Shown here: piece after piece, positions 10,501 through 17,450 of the stretch
Layout: the number at the start of each line of letters is the position of its first letter
Numbering within the stretch: position 1 is the first letter of the stretch
NCBI RefSeq assembly: GCF_003112555.1
Contig: NZ_BEWB01000002.1
Span: 620,001-684,000 of the forward strand
Length of the DNA: 64,000 nt
Direction of reading: 5' to 3'
DNA from: Streptomyces coelicoflavus
GTDB lineage: Bacteria > Actinomycetota > Actinomycetes > Streptomycetales > Streptomycetaceae
The notes under the pieces: model-generated
Told to the model about the DNA's origin: nothing
Database searches by the model: none
Seen by the model: only the letters and a program-made list of their open reading frames with translations
Position numbers and translations under genes: made by a program

Positions 10501-11176
10501 CCCCTACCTCGGCACCGGGCTCGGCTGGGGACAGCAGCGCGCCGGGAACCAGCTCCAGTTCAACGCGCCCGGCTGGGGCGACTCGGGGCCCGACCACACC
10601 GGCTTCGGCGACGTGTGGAGCGAGGGCAGCGGCATGTCGCAGACCACGTCCGTGTACCTGGACGGTGAACAGGTCGACGAGCGGAAGGGTTCCACCGCCT
10701 ACGCGTGGGACATGCCCGCCGACGAGCACACGTACCGGCTCGTCACCGACACCGCGCTCGACGCGGAGCGGTGGCCGCTCGCGAGCGAGGGCCACGCGGA
10801 GTGGACCTTCCGCTCCGCGGCCACCCCGGACGACCGGTGGACCTACCTGCCGCTGATCAACCTCTCCTTCGACGTGGACACCGACCTCGCGGGGAAGGTG
10901 CGCGGCGGGAAGAAGCTGCGGATCGGGCTCGGCGCGGAGTACGTGGCGGACGCCCCGGACACCGGCACGATCGGCGGCGGGAAGCTGGAGGTGTCCTACG
11001 ACGAGGGGAAGACCTGGCAGCAGGTCCGGCTGCGCGGCGGTGACGGCGAGGCGTCCTGGCATGGAACGGTGAGCGTGCCGCGCGACGCCGGGCACGTCTC
11101 GCTGCGGGCCTCCGCGCGCGACGACCGGGGCGGCTCGGTCACGCAGGAGATCGTGCGGGCGGTGGCCGTGCGGTAG
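7508..11176 (+). CDS. Large secreted subtilisin-family (S8) serine protease
   Basis: The protein has 1222 residues. A Sec signal peptide covers about residues 1-29 (two Arg, a hydrophobic stretch, AVAQ cleavage region). A propeptide-like segment follows to about 190. The S8 catalytic domain spans roughly 200-480 with all residues visible: Asp232 (VAVLDSGVDAGHPDL), His264 (RNGHGTHVTS), an oxyanion Asn in IAAGNTG, and Ser437 (GTSMATPHIAGVAALL). About 740 further residues form beta-rich domains, including a protease-associated-like insert near 795-880 (DDAPGRLMAWWGTDDNADRP). This size and layout are typical of extracellular Streptomyces proteases that break down protein for nutrition or process other exported proteins. 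It is monocistronic, followed by a strong hairpin at 11205-11237. The ribosome site before the ATG is weak (AAGAGAGACG). Confidence 0.9.
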   Translation: MSTGPVRRGATLLSAGLVIALLPAGAAVAQEPPPDPAHTRAAAARDAPRTASAAGAARTVTLVTGDRVTVTDLGGGRKTITVDRPEGATGAVRTSSSGGRTVVVPDEALPYLRDGSLDERLFDVGELLEQGLADTETGELPLIVTYDKGARAATPRGAERTRSLPSVRGAAVEADKGRAFWREFTRRGAGIDGVWLDGRVTADMAESNAQIGTPEAWEAGLTGKGVTVAVLDSGVDAGHPDLAGRIAESRSFIPGEEVADRNGHGTHVTSTVGGSGAASDGKEKGVAPGATLAVGKVLSDEGFGSESEIIAGMEWAARDVEADIVSMSLGSTEASDGTDPMAEAVNILSRETGALFVIAAGNTGTPSSIGSPGAADAALTVGAVDSADQAAWFTSAGPRYGDNALKPDLSAPGVGILAARSRLTEGSGDYISMDGTSMATPHIAGVAALLAEEHPDWTGARLKDALMSTSKELDAPVHQLGAGRVSVPDAVEADVTATGSADLGFYSWPYDANEPVTRTVTYTNSSDTDVELKLSVRGAPEGVATLADTSLTVPAHGTAATTVTGNGAKAPVGNTSGQVVAADASGNTLAHTAFGLVKEGERYTLTVHVKDRSGAATPADLTVQQLAEGVDPFPAHVGESGTLELRLEPGTYSLSSFLDVRGSHGADSLGLGFLAAPEVVVDRDREITLDGRELRELGADVRKRTETRQLLMEYDRSANGSDLFGAVQVPLTYDSIFAAPTKKVTEGGFEYRTVWRLGKPLLEVKGIGEATVQSGGTLLEGRTRLPLVDVGDGPFPEDVRGKAVLAELTEGTEPAALAQAAQDAGVEALFVTDDAPGRLMAWWGTDDNADRPLQIATVDAADARRLREAGRVDMTGTRNTPYVYDLSEGHEGAVPDRDLTYEPGHRDLAVLHTKYHGDEPSSGGEFRYSITGTFPIGLGFRERIDYPVERTEYVSTGPGQLWHETVTGAGGALEERGGLSRYRGGSRAELNWFKPVWHPYLGTGLGWGQQRAGNQLQFNAPGWGDSGPDHTGFGDVWSEGSGMSQTTSVYLDGEQVDERKGSTAYAWDMPADEHTYRLVTDTALDAERWPLASEGHAEWTFRSAATPDDRWTYLPLINLSFDVDTDLAGKVRGGKKLRIGLGAEYVADAPDTGTIGGGKLEVSYDEGKTWQQVRLRGGDGEASWHGTVSVPRDAGHVSLRASARDDRGGSVTQEIVRAVAVR

Positions 11177-11204
11177 CCCCGCGACCGGACCCGCACACGC
11201 GGAC

Positions 11205-11237
11205 GGCGCCGCCTCCCTGGGACGGGGAGGCGGCGCC
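11205..11237. terminator. Hairpin shared by the protease and the 19-codon gene
   Basis: A perfect 13-bp inverted repeat (GGCGCCGCCTCCC at 11205-11217, its complement at 11225-11237) with a 7-base loop. It lies 28 bases after the protease stop and 18 bases after the stop of the convergent short gene, so it can act as a bidirectional terminator. There is no T-run, as is usual in high-GC actinobacteria. Confidence 0.75.
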
Positions 11238-11255
11238 GCCTGGGTTCTCGGACCG

Positions 11256-11315
11256 TCAGACCAGCCAGCCGACGAAGTGGACGAGGCCGGCGAGGATGTC
11301 GGTGAGAAGGTTCAT
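11256..11315 (-). CDS. 19-residue hydrophobic peptide
   Basis: A minus-strand frame from the ATG at 11315 to the TGA at 11256-11258 encodes MNLLTDILAGLVHFVGWLV. An AAGGAG ribosome site lies 9 bases before the ATG, ideal for translation, and a strong hairpin follows 18 bases after the stop. The peptide is nearly all hydrophobic apart from Asp6 and His13, and could form one amphipathic or membrane-embedded helix. It lies 140 bases downstream of the carboxyltransferase stop on the same strand, so it could be the last gene of the malonate operon or have its own promoter. I know no named family. It is too short for normal gene finding, and the evidence is the ribosome site, the terminator and the non-random composition. 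Confidence 0.55.
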   Translation of the reverse strand: MNLLTDILAGLVHFVGWLV

Positions 11316-11346
11316 GATCGTGCAGCTCCTTGCGCTGTTCATGTGC

Positions 11347-11391
11347 GGGACCCGCCGGGACTGGCCGGGACCCGCTGGGGACTACTGGGAC
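11347..11391. promoter_or_regulatory. Five GGGAC repeats at about 10-base spacing
   Basis: GGGAC occurs at 11347, 11357, 11367, 11378 and 11387, giving intervals of 10, 10, 11 and 9 bases, about one helical turn. The array lies in the 140-base leader before the 19-codon gene. It could be a cooperative protein-binding array or an RNA element; no binding protein is known. Confidence 0.35.
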
Positions 11392-11455
11392 ATGTGCGTC
11401 GACTACGGTCTGCAGCCCGTCGCTCGCACACCGTAAGTATCGTTGGTCCCTTCAG

Positions 11456-12832
11456 TCACATACGCTCTTCAGAGCGACGATCACCTGTTCCAGGGAACAA
11501 CTGCTCGCTTGTTCGGATCACGCCAAGTGCCGCCAAGTCCTGCGGACGCAGGCGCAGTTGACCGGCCGTCGCCTCCACCTCCTCCGGCGGGCGCTTCAGG
11601 ATCGCCGCCGCGTGCTCCGGCGCGATGACGGAGAAGTAGCTGTCCGGGGTGGCCCAGGTGGCGCCGGGCGCGGCCAGGGCCAGCGCCCCGCCCGAGCCGC
11701 CCTCGCCGATCACCAGCGTGGTGACCGGCGTGCGCACCGAGGCCACGGCGCCGAACAGGTCCGCGATCGCCGGGCCCGCCCCCTGCCGCTCCGCCGCCGC
11801 GTCGTTGGCCGCGCCGGGCGTGTCCACCAGGGTCAGCACCGGGATGCCGAGCCGGTCGGCGAGGTGGACCAGCCGGGTCGCGGTGCGGTACCCGGCGGGC
11901 CGGGTCGCCGCGCCCGTCTGGGCGGCGTACGCGACCGTGCGCCCCGCGTGCGTGCCGAAGCCGCACAGCATGCCCTCCGGGTCCCGGCCGCCGCAGCGGT
12001 CGCCGGACAGGGCGACGCGGTCGGTGAAGTACGCGTCCAGGTACGCCCCGGCGCGCGGACGTCCGGCGGCGCGGGCCCGTCGTACCGCGTCCCAGCCGTC
12101 GGCCGGCAGGTCCCGCGCGCCCAGCGGCTCGGGCACCGGCGCCGGTTCGCCGGACGGCGCCGTCAGCAGCCGCAGCCACCTCCCCAGCGTCGCGCGCAGC
12201 TCCCCGGGCGGGACGACCGCGTCCGCGCTGCCCGCCGCCACCTGCGCCTCGGCCGTGTACGCGGCGGGGTCGGCGTCCGGCGGCCGGACCCGCGACCCGG
12301 CGAAACCGACCTGGGCGCCGGGCAGGGCGAGGACCACGTCGGCGCCCGCGCCCAGCGTCGCCCAGCCGCCCCCGGTCGCCGGGTCCCGCACCACCGCGAT
12401 CTGCGCCAGCCCGGCCGCGCGGGTGAGCGCCGACTGCCGGGCCACCCGCTGGAGTTGGGTCAGCGCGAGCATCCCCTCCTGCATCCGGCTGCCACCGGTC
12501 GCGACCAACGGCACCACGGGCAGCCGGTGTTCGCGCGCGTACGCGTACGCCGCCTCCAGCCGGTCGCCGGTGCGGTGCCCCAGCGAGCCGCCGAGGAAGC
12601 CGAACTCGAAGGCGACGAACACGGCTCGGACGCCCTCGACGCGGCCGGTGCCGCAGACGACGGACTCCGCCTCGCCGGTGCGCTCGGCGGCGCGGGCCCG
12701 CGCGGCGTCGTAGCCGGGCCAGCCGAGGGGGCCGTCGGGCGGCCACGGGCCGTCCGGGTGGGGGAGTTCGGCGAAGGAGGCGTCGTCGATGACGAGGGCG
12801 AGGAACTCCCGGGCGCCCGGACGCTCAGCCAT
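11456..12832 (-). CDS. Fused beta-alpha carboxyltransferase (AccD/AccA or MdcD/MdcE-like)
   Basis: The protein has 458 residues and contains both halves of a biotin-type carboxyltransferase. Residues about 40-210 are AccD-like (GGSRMQEGMLAL, GGWATLG, VGFAGSRV) but lack the four-Cys zinc finger of bacterial AccD. Residues about 225-440 are AccA-like, with VDTPGAANDAAAERQGAG and VIGEGGSGGALAL. Such enzymes move or remove the carboxyl group of malonyl- or methylmalonyl-thioesters. The start overlaps the matB stop by 8 bases, placing it in a matC-matB-carboxyltransferase operon. No biotin carboxylase or biotin carrier is encoded nearby, and no malonyl-CoA decarboxylase (MatA) is present, so it may decarboxylate malonyl-CoA instead of carboxylating acetyl-CoA. 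An acyl-CoA carboxylase subunit with partners elsewhere is the alternative. Confidence 0.8.
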   Translation of the reverse strand: MAERPGAREFLALVIDDASFAELPHPDGPWPPDGPLGWPGYDAARARAAERTGEAESVVCGTGRVEGVRAVFVAFEFGFLGGSLGHRTGDRLEAAYAYAREHRLPVVPLVATGGSRMQEGMLALTQLQRVARQSALTRAAGLAQIAVVRDPATGGGWATLGAGADVVLALPGAQVGFAGSRVRPPDADPAAYTAEAQVAAGSADAVVPPGELRATLGRWLRLLTAPSGEPAPVPEPLGARDLPADGWDAVRRARAAGRPRAGAYLDAYFTDRVALSGDRCGGRDPEGMLCGFGTHAGRTVAYAAQTGAATRPAGYRTATRLVHLADRLGIPVLTLVDTPGAANDAAAERQGAGPAIADLFGAVASVRTPVTTLVIGEGGSGGALALAAPGATWATPDSYFSVIAPEHAAAILKRPPEEVEATAGQLRLRPQDLAALGVIRTSEQLFPGTGDRRSEERM

Positions 12833-14282
12833 GGTCCAGCGCCCGCTTCATGATCTTCCCCATGTCGTTGCGGGGCAGCGCGTCCAGGTACCGGACGACG
12901 CGGGGCCGCTTGTGCGGGGCGAGCCGGCCCGCGACGTGGTCGGCCAGCGCCTCGAGGGCGGGCGGCGCGGCGGGGTCGGCCGGCACGATCCAGGCCACGA
13001 TCCGCTCGCCGAGGTCCGGGTCGGGCTCGCCGGTGACGGCTGCCTCCCGCACCCCGGGGTGCTCCAGCAGCGCGTTCTCGATCTCCCCGGCGCCGATCTT
13101 GTAACCGCCGCTCTTGATCAGGTCGGTGGCCTTGCGGCCGACGATGCGGACATAGCCGTCGGGGTCGCGCACCGCCATGTCCCCGGTGCGGAAGAAGCCG
13201 TCCTCCGTGAAGGCGGCGGCGGTGGCGTCGGGGCGGTTGAGGTACTCGGTGAACAGGTTCGGGCCGCGCACCTGGATCTCGCCGACGCTCTCCCCGTCGA
13301 GCGCCGCGACCGGCGTGCCGTCCTCCTCCACCAGCCGCAGCTCCACGCCGGGCAGCGGCACGCCCACCGCCCCGGCGCGCGGCTCGCCGTCGGCGCGCAC
13401 GCTGGTGTTCATCAGCGTCTCGGTCATGCCGTACCGCTCGATCACCCGGCGGCCGGTGGCGGCGGCGATGCGCTCGTGGTCGTGCACCGGAAGCGCCGCC
13501 GACCCCGACACCAGCAGCCTCGCCCCGGACAGGGCCTTCGCCAGCTCCGGGTCGCCGGGGAGCGTCTCGGCGATCCGGTGGTACATCGTCGGCACCCCGA
13601 ACAGCATGGTCGCGCCGTCGTTCAGCTCCCGCGCCGCGCCCTCGGTGGAGAACCGGCCCAGGTGCCGCACGGATCCGCCGCGGCGCAGCGGGCCGAGGAT
13701 GCCGAGGACCAGCCCGTGCACGTGGAACAGCGGCAGCCCCTGCACCAACACGTCGTCGCCGGTCCACTGCCACGCGTCGGCCAGCGCGTCCAGGGTCGTC
13801 GCGAGCGCCCGCCGCGGGATGACGGCGCCCTTGGGCGGTCCGGTGGTGCCGGAGGTGTAGACGACGAGCGCGGGGTCGCCGTCGGCGCAGCGGTCCTCGG
13901 GGACGGTGCCGCGGGCGTGCACGTCGACGTCCACGCGCTCCAGGGCGCCCAGGGCGGGCGGCAGTGCGGCGTCCGGGGGCGCCAGGACGAGGGAGGGCGC
14001 GCTGTCGGAGAGGATGTGCGCGAGTTCCTTGTCGCCGGACTTCGGGTTGAGGGGGACGGCGGCGACCCCGGCCAGCAGCGCCCCCACCACGGCGACCGCG
14101 GTCTCCATCGCCGGGGTCGCCCAGACCGCGACCCGGCCGGCACCGGCGATCCGCCCCGCCGTGGCGCCCGCCGCGGCCGCGAGTTCCGCGTAGGTCAGGG
14201 AACGCTCGCCGAACCGCAGCGCGGGCCGGTCGCCCGGGGCGCCGGCCGGAGCCGGGGAGAGGGCCGGGAAGAGAGAGGACAC
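12825..14282 (-). CDS. matB: Malonyl-CoA/methylmalonyl-CoA synthetase
   Basis: The protein has 485 residues. It activates malonate (and often methylmalonate) with ATP and CoA to give the acyl-CoA thioester, through an acyl-adenylate. ANL-superfamily motifs are all present: the P-loop VVYTSGTTGPPKGAVI, YGMTETLMNTS, the hinge region GDMAVRDPDGYVRIVGRKATDLIKSGGYKIG, and the C-terminal adenylation Lys in NDMGKIMKR. The text matches my memory of the structurally characterised S. coelicolor MatB almost throughout. It lies 89 bases after matC and overlaps the carboxyltransferase gene. The product would supply malonyl-CoA for central metabolism or polyketide extension. Activity on methylmalonate is inferred from the family. 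Confidence 0.93.
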   Translation of the reverse strand: MSSLFPALSPAPAGAPGDRPALRFGERSLTYAELAAAAGATAGRIAGAGRVAVWATPAMETAVAVVGALLAGVAAVPLNPKSGDKELAHILSDSAPSLVLAPPDAALPPALGALERVDVDVHARGTVPEDRCADGDPALVVYTSGTTGPPKGAVIPRRALATTLDALADAWQWTGDDVLVQGLPLFHVHGLVLGILGPLRRGGSVRHLGRFSTEGAARELNDGATMLFGVPTMYHRIAETLPGDPELAKALSGARLLVSGSAALPVHDHERIAAATGRRVIERYGMTETLMNTSVRADGEPRAGAVGVPLPGVELRLVEEDGTPVAALDGESVGEIQVRGPNLFTEYLNRPDATAAAFTEDGFFRTGDMAVRDPDGYVRIVGRKATDLIKSGGYKIGAGEIENALLEHPGVREAAVTGEPDPDLGERIVAWIVPADPAAPPALEALADHVAGRLAPHKRPRVVRYLDALPRNDMGKIMKRALDHG

Positions 14283-14371
14283 GCGTCGTACTCCTTAGCT
14301 GTTGCCGGGATGGCTGCCGCCCGTGAGCCGTCGTTCGAGGCTGCCGGACGTGCCGGTGTTCCGAGGTGGGT

Positions 14372-15787
14372 CTACCCGAAGCCGGGCACGACCAGTACGA
14401 GCCAGGCCAGCGCGGGCACGGCCGCGACCACGATCCCGCCGTAGATCATCAGCTGGCGGAAGAAGCGGTCCCGGTCCACGTCCGGGGCCGCGGCCAGTAC
14501 CAGCGCGCCGTTGGTCGAGAAGGGGCTGACGTCCACCACCGTCGCCGACACCGCGAGCGCCGCGATCATGCCGACCGCCCCGATCTCGCCCTGCGCGAGG
14601 AACGGCACCGCCAGCGGGATCAGCGCGCCCATGATGCCCACGGAGGACGCGAACGCCGACACGATCGCGCCGATGTAGCAGAGCAGTACGGCGGCCAGCA
14701 GCGGGACGCCGATGCCGCCGACGCCCTCACCGGCCCAGGTGATGGTGCCCATCTCCTCGAGTACGCCGACGTAGGTGAGGACGCCGCAGATCAGCAGCAC
14801 CGTGGACCAGGCGATCTCGCCGACCGCGCGGCGGCTGTCGTCCGGCCAGGCGGTGCTCAGCACGACGGCGAGGGTGACCGCGGTCAGGCCCGCGTCCAGG
14901 TCGAAGCCGAGCACGGCCACGACCAGGGCGACCAGCGCGACCAGGGTGGCGGTGCGGGCGGGGTTGAGGCGGATGCCGGTGCCCTCGGCGCCGCCGGTCC
15001 CCTGGTCGGGGCGGACGGCCACGGCGGCGGGGGCGGTGCCGCCGGCGCCCGGAGCGGTACCCGTACCCGTGCCCGTACCCGTACCCGTACCCGTGCCCGT
15101 GCCTGCGCCGGTGCCCGAGCCCGTGTGCTCCGTGCCGCCCTTGCCGGGGCCACCGTCGTCGTCCGGCGTCACCGCACCGCGCGCCCACAGCTTCCGCCCG
15201 CCGAGCAGCGCGAACAGCACGGCCGCGATGAGGAGGTTGGCGACGAGGGAGGCGAGGAACAGGCCGACCTCGCTGCCGGGGAGGTTCTCGCGCTCCACGA
15301 TGCCGTTGACGATCGAGCCATAGATGCTGATCGGCGAGAAGCCGCCGGCCTGCGCGCCGTGCACCACCATCGTGCCCATCAGCAGCGGGCTGATCGAGTA
15401 CCGGGTGGCGAAGCTCAGGGCGATCGGCGCGACGATCGCGACCGCGGCCGGGCTGACCGCGCCGATCGCGGTGAGCGCGCCGGTGAGCGCGAACATCACC
15501 CACGGGATCAGCGCGACCCGCCCCCGCACCAGCCGTACGGCCGCGTGCACCAGCCAGTCGGTGGTGCCGTTGGCCCGGGCGATGGCGAACAGGTAGGTGA
15601 CGCCGACGAGGACGACGAACAGGTCGCCGGGGAAGCCGGCGAAGATGCCGTCCGCGTCGAGGTCGGCGACGAGCGTGCCCACCCCGAACGCGGCGGCGAA
15701 GGCGAGTGCGCCCATGTTGACGGAGCGGGTGGTGGCGATGACGAACACCACGACGAGGACGAGGATCGAGATGAGTTCGGGGGACAT
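14372..15787 (-). CDS. matC: Malonate/dicarboxylate transporter, MatC type
   Basis: The protein has 471 residues, with the start at the ATG at 15787 (GGGAGC site 8 bases upstream); the frame stays open further upstream but runs through the operator region. About 12 membrane segments occur in two blocks (roughly 1-210 and 295-471), typical of MatC-type dicarboxylate carriers in the ion-transporter superfamily. Between the blocks is a soluble loop of about 80 residues with a Gly-Thr dipeptide run encoded by a hexanucleotide repeat. It heads the operon with matB and the carboxyltransferase, and a GntR regulator is divergent, the classical malonate-uptake context. The loop expansion is unusual and may be a strain-variable linker. 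Confidence 0.88.
   Translation of the reverse strand: MSPELISILVLVVVFVIATTRSVNMGALAFAAAFGVGTLVADLDADGIFAGFPGDLFVVLVGVTYLFAIARANGTTDWLVHAAVRLVRGRVALIPWVMFALTGALTAIGAVSPAAVAIVAPIALSFATRYSISPLLMGTMVVHGAQAGGFSPISIYGSIVNGIVERENLPGSEVGLFLASLVANLLIAAVLFALLGGRKLWARGAVTPDDDGGPGKGGTEHTGSGTGAGTGTGTGTGTGTGTGTAPGAGGTAPAAVAVRPDQGTGGAEGTGIRLNPARTATLVALVALVVAVLGFDLDAGLTAVTLAVVLSTAWPDDSRRAVGEIAWSTVLLICGVLTYVGVLEEMGTITWAGEGVGGIGVPLLAAVLLCYIGAIVSAFASSVGIMGALIPLAVPFLAQGEIGAVGMIAALAVSATVVDVSPFSTNGALVLAAAPDVDRDRFFRQLMIYGGIVVAAVPALAWLVLVVPGFG
15061..15102. repeat. In-frame hexanucleotide repeat in matC
   Basis: Seven tandem CCGTAC/CCGTGC units encode the Gly-Thr run in the central loop of MatC. The unit length keeps frame, so repeat slippage would alter only loop length. 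Confidence 0.9.
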
Positions 15788-15846
15788 GCGGGGGCTCCCG
15801 AGTGCTGACCTGACTGCCGATGTGGAGTGGCTGAGCGGAGTGGCTG

Positions 15847-15861
15847 AGTGGCTGAGCCACT
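15847..15861. promoter_or_regulatory. Palindromic operator 1 (matC side)
   Basis: AGTGGCTGAGCCACT is a perfect palindrome around a central base, ending 60 bases before the matC start reads away. Partial copies of AGTGGCTGAG also precede it at 15826-15835 and 15839-15848. Shape and size fit a FadR-type GntR operator. Confidence 0.65.
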
Positions 15862-15927
15862 TGGAATGGTGCGGTTGGCTGGTCAGCGTGGGCCCGGCGG
15901 GAGCCGGCGTCAAGGGGTCGCGCAACA

Positions 15928-15942
15928 ATTGGCTCAGCCACT
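15928..15942. promoter_or_regulatory. Palindromic operator 2 (regulator side)
   Basis: ATTGGCTCAGCCACT matches operator 1 on the other strand with a single flanking mismatch. It lies 56 bases before the GntR gene start, mirroring operator 1's distance from matC (59 bases). It is probably used for autoregulation. Confidence 0.65.
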
Positions 15943-15998
15943 CGGCCACCGGGCCACCTCCTCGCCCGGTGCTACGCTCCCGGCGAGAGGGGGATCTC

Positions 15999-16706
15999 AT
16001 GACCGACGCCCTGCGGCCCATGACCAAGCAGCGCCTGTACGAACAGGTGCTGGAGCGGCTGCGCCAGTACGTCGCCGACGGCGGCCTGCGGGCCGGCGAC
16101 CGCCTTCCGCCCGAACGGGACCTCGCCCAGCGCCTCGGTGTCAGCCGCGCCTCGGTGAAGCAGGCGATCGTGGTCCTGGAGGTGCAGGGCCTGGTGGAGG
16201 CGCGGCACGGCGGCGGGACCTATCTGGTCCGCGACAGCCTCGACGTCGAACCGGTCGAGAAGATGGTCGAACGCCGCCGGCGCCTCCCGGACGTCCTGGA
16301 GGCCCGCGAGGCGCTGGAGACGAAACTCGCCGAACTGGCCGCCGAGCGCCGCACGGAGGACGACCTCGCGGCGATGCGGTCCGCGCTGGCGGTGATGGCC
16401 GAGGAGATCGACCGGGACGGGCACGGCGTCGAGGGCGACCGGCTGTTCCACGCGGCGGTGACGGCGGCGGCGCACAGCAGCCTGCTCGCCGAGTTCATGC
16501 GCTCCATCGCCCACCAGATCGCCGAGAGCCGCACCGAGTCCCTGCGTCAGCCCGGCCGCCCCGGCCGCTCCCTGGCCCAGCACCGGGCGATCCTGGACGC
16601 CGTGGCAGCCGGGGAGCCCCGGCAGGCCGCCGCCGCGATGCGCCGCCACGTCCGCACGGTCGCCAAGGTCCGGCTGCTGGACTGGGACCCGGAGGACGAG
16701 CGCTGA
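15999..16706 (+). CDS. matR: FadR-type GntR repressor, probable regulator of the malonate operon
   Basis: The protein has 235 residues. The ATG at 15999 has a GAGAGGGGG ribosome site. An N-terminal winged helix-turn-helix (about 10-72: LPPERDLAQRLGVSRASVKQAI...GLVEARHGGGTYL) is followed by an all-helical FCD effector domain (about 85-225) with metal/ligand His positions such as RLFHAAVTAAAH and AQHRAIL. The gene is divergent from matC, and two near-identical 15-base palindromes lie in the 211-base gap, one near each start. By analogy with MatR of rhizobial mat operons it should repress matC-matB and itself, with malonate or malonyl-CoA as inducer. The symbol is by context. Confidence 0.8.
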   Translation: MTDALRPMTKQRLYEQVLERLRQYVADGGLRAGDRLPPERDLAQRLGVSRASVKQAIVVLEVQGLVEARHGGGTYLVRDSLDVEPVEKMVERRRRLPDVLEAREALETKLAELAAERRTEDDLAAMRSALAVMAEEIDRDGHGVEGDRLFHAAVTAAAHSSLLAEFMRSIAHQIAESRTESLRQPGRPGRSLAQHRAILDAVAAGEPRQAAAAMRRHVRTVAKVRLLDWDPEDER

Positions 16707-16748
16707 CCCGGCCGGGTACGGCTCCGTCCCCGGCCCGCCGGTCCCGCG

Positions 16749-17351
16749 TCACCCGCCGACGGCCGTGCGCTGGAGCAGCCCCCAGGTGAACTCCGCGACC
16801 ACCTCGTGCCGTACGCCGTCCCGGTCCGGGGCGGTGAAGGCCAGCCCCCATCTGGTCGGGGCCGAGCCCTGGAGCGGCCGGGCGGGGGCGAAGGCGCGGG
16901 CCGCCTCGTCGACCGTGCAGGACCAGGGCGTGAGGTCGTCCAGGGTGCGCAGCTCGGGCGCCGGAGCGCCGGGGGCGCGCACCAGCCACTCGTTCCAGAC
17001 CACGCCCCTGCCGGCGACCAGCACCTCGAAGCGCAGGTCCGGCCACAGGGGCAGCGCCCACCGCCGGGCCTCGCACTCCAGGTCGCCGATCCGGCGCGGC
17101 GCCACCGACTCCGGCTCGCCGAGGACGGAGCGGTACCGAGTGGTGGCCGAGCGGGACCCGGGGGAGCGCAGCATCGCCTGCCAGCGCCTGTTGGCCTCGC
17201 GCATGTCCGCGACCGAGGCGCCCAGCTCGCGGCGGGCGTCCTCGACCGGGCCGGGGTTGTGGTCGGCCATGCGGCGCAGCAGGACCAGCTGGAAGTCGCG
17301 CGGCGTGAACGGGCCCGCGGGCCGCTTTCCGGTCGGCATGACAACCATCAT
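16749..17351 (-). CDS. Hypothetical protein, divergent from the IclR regulator
   Basis: About 200 residues from the first of several clustered ATGs (17351, 17348, 17339); the true start is uncertain because none has a strong ribosome site. A longer frame begins at 17432 but would cross the IclR control region. The N-terminal part is basic and helical (FTPRDFQLVLLRRMADHNPGPVEDARRELG), the rest Trp-rich and probably beta (WALPLWPDLRFEVLV, WSCTVDEAARAF, TRWGLAFTAPDRDG). It has no signal peptide or membrane helix. I do not recognise a family. It converges with the GntR gene, with a 42-base gap. Confidence 0.6.
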   Translation of the reverse strand: MMVVMPTGKRPAGPFTPRDFQLVLLRRMADHNPGPVEDARRELGASVADMREANRRWQAMLRSPGSRSATTRYRSVLGEPESVAPRRIGDLECEARRWALPLWPDLRFEVLVAGRGVVWNEWLVRAPGAPAPELRTLDDLTPWSCTVDEAARAFAPARPLQGSAPTRWGLAFTAPDRDGVRHEVVAEFTWGLLQRTAVGG

Positions 17352-17390
17352 CACCCGGCCATTGCCCAGGCAAACGCGATGTGAGTAGCC

Positions 17391-17431
17391 TGTGTTCGTT
17401 ATTCCGACCGACTGTTGAAATCTCGAACACA
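17391..17431. promoter_or_regulatory. Inverted repeat upstream of the IclR gene
   Basis: Perfect 8-base arms TGTGTTCG (17391-17398) and CGAACACA (17424-17431) enclose 25 bases and end 19 bases before the IclR start. This is a plausible autoregulatory IclR operator that would also cover the divergent promoter of the hypothetical gene. Confidence 0.5.
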
Positions 17432-17450
17432 CCTAGGGAGGGGGCTGGAC

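Noticed and set aside
7472..11095. Minus-strand open frame of 1207 codons over the protease
   Set aside because: It is exactly antisense to a well-supported S8 protease, has no recognisable domain and consists of Gly/Val/Ala/Arg text typical of reverse frames in high-GC genes.
11456..12832. Complete acetyl-CoA carboxylase locus
   Set aside because: No biotin carboxylase or biotin carrier gene is encoded in the neighbourhood.
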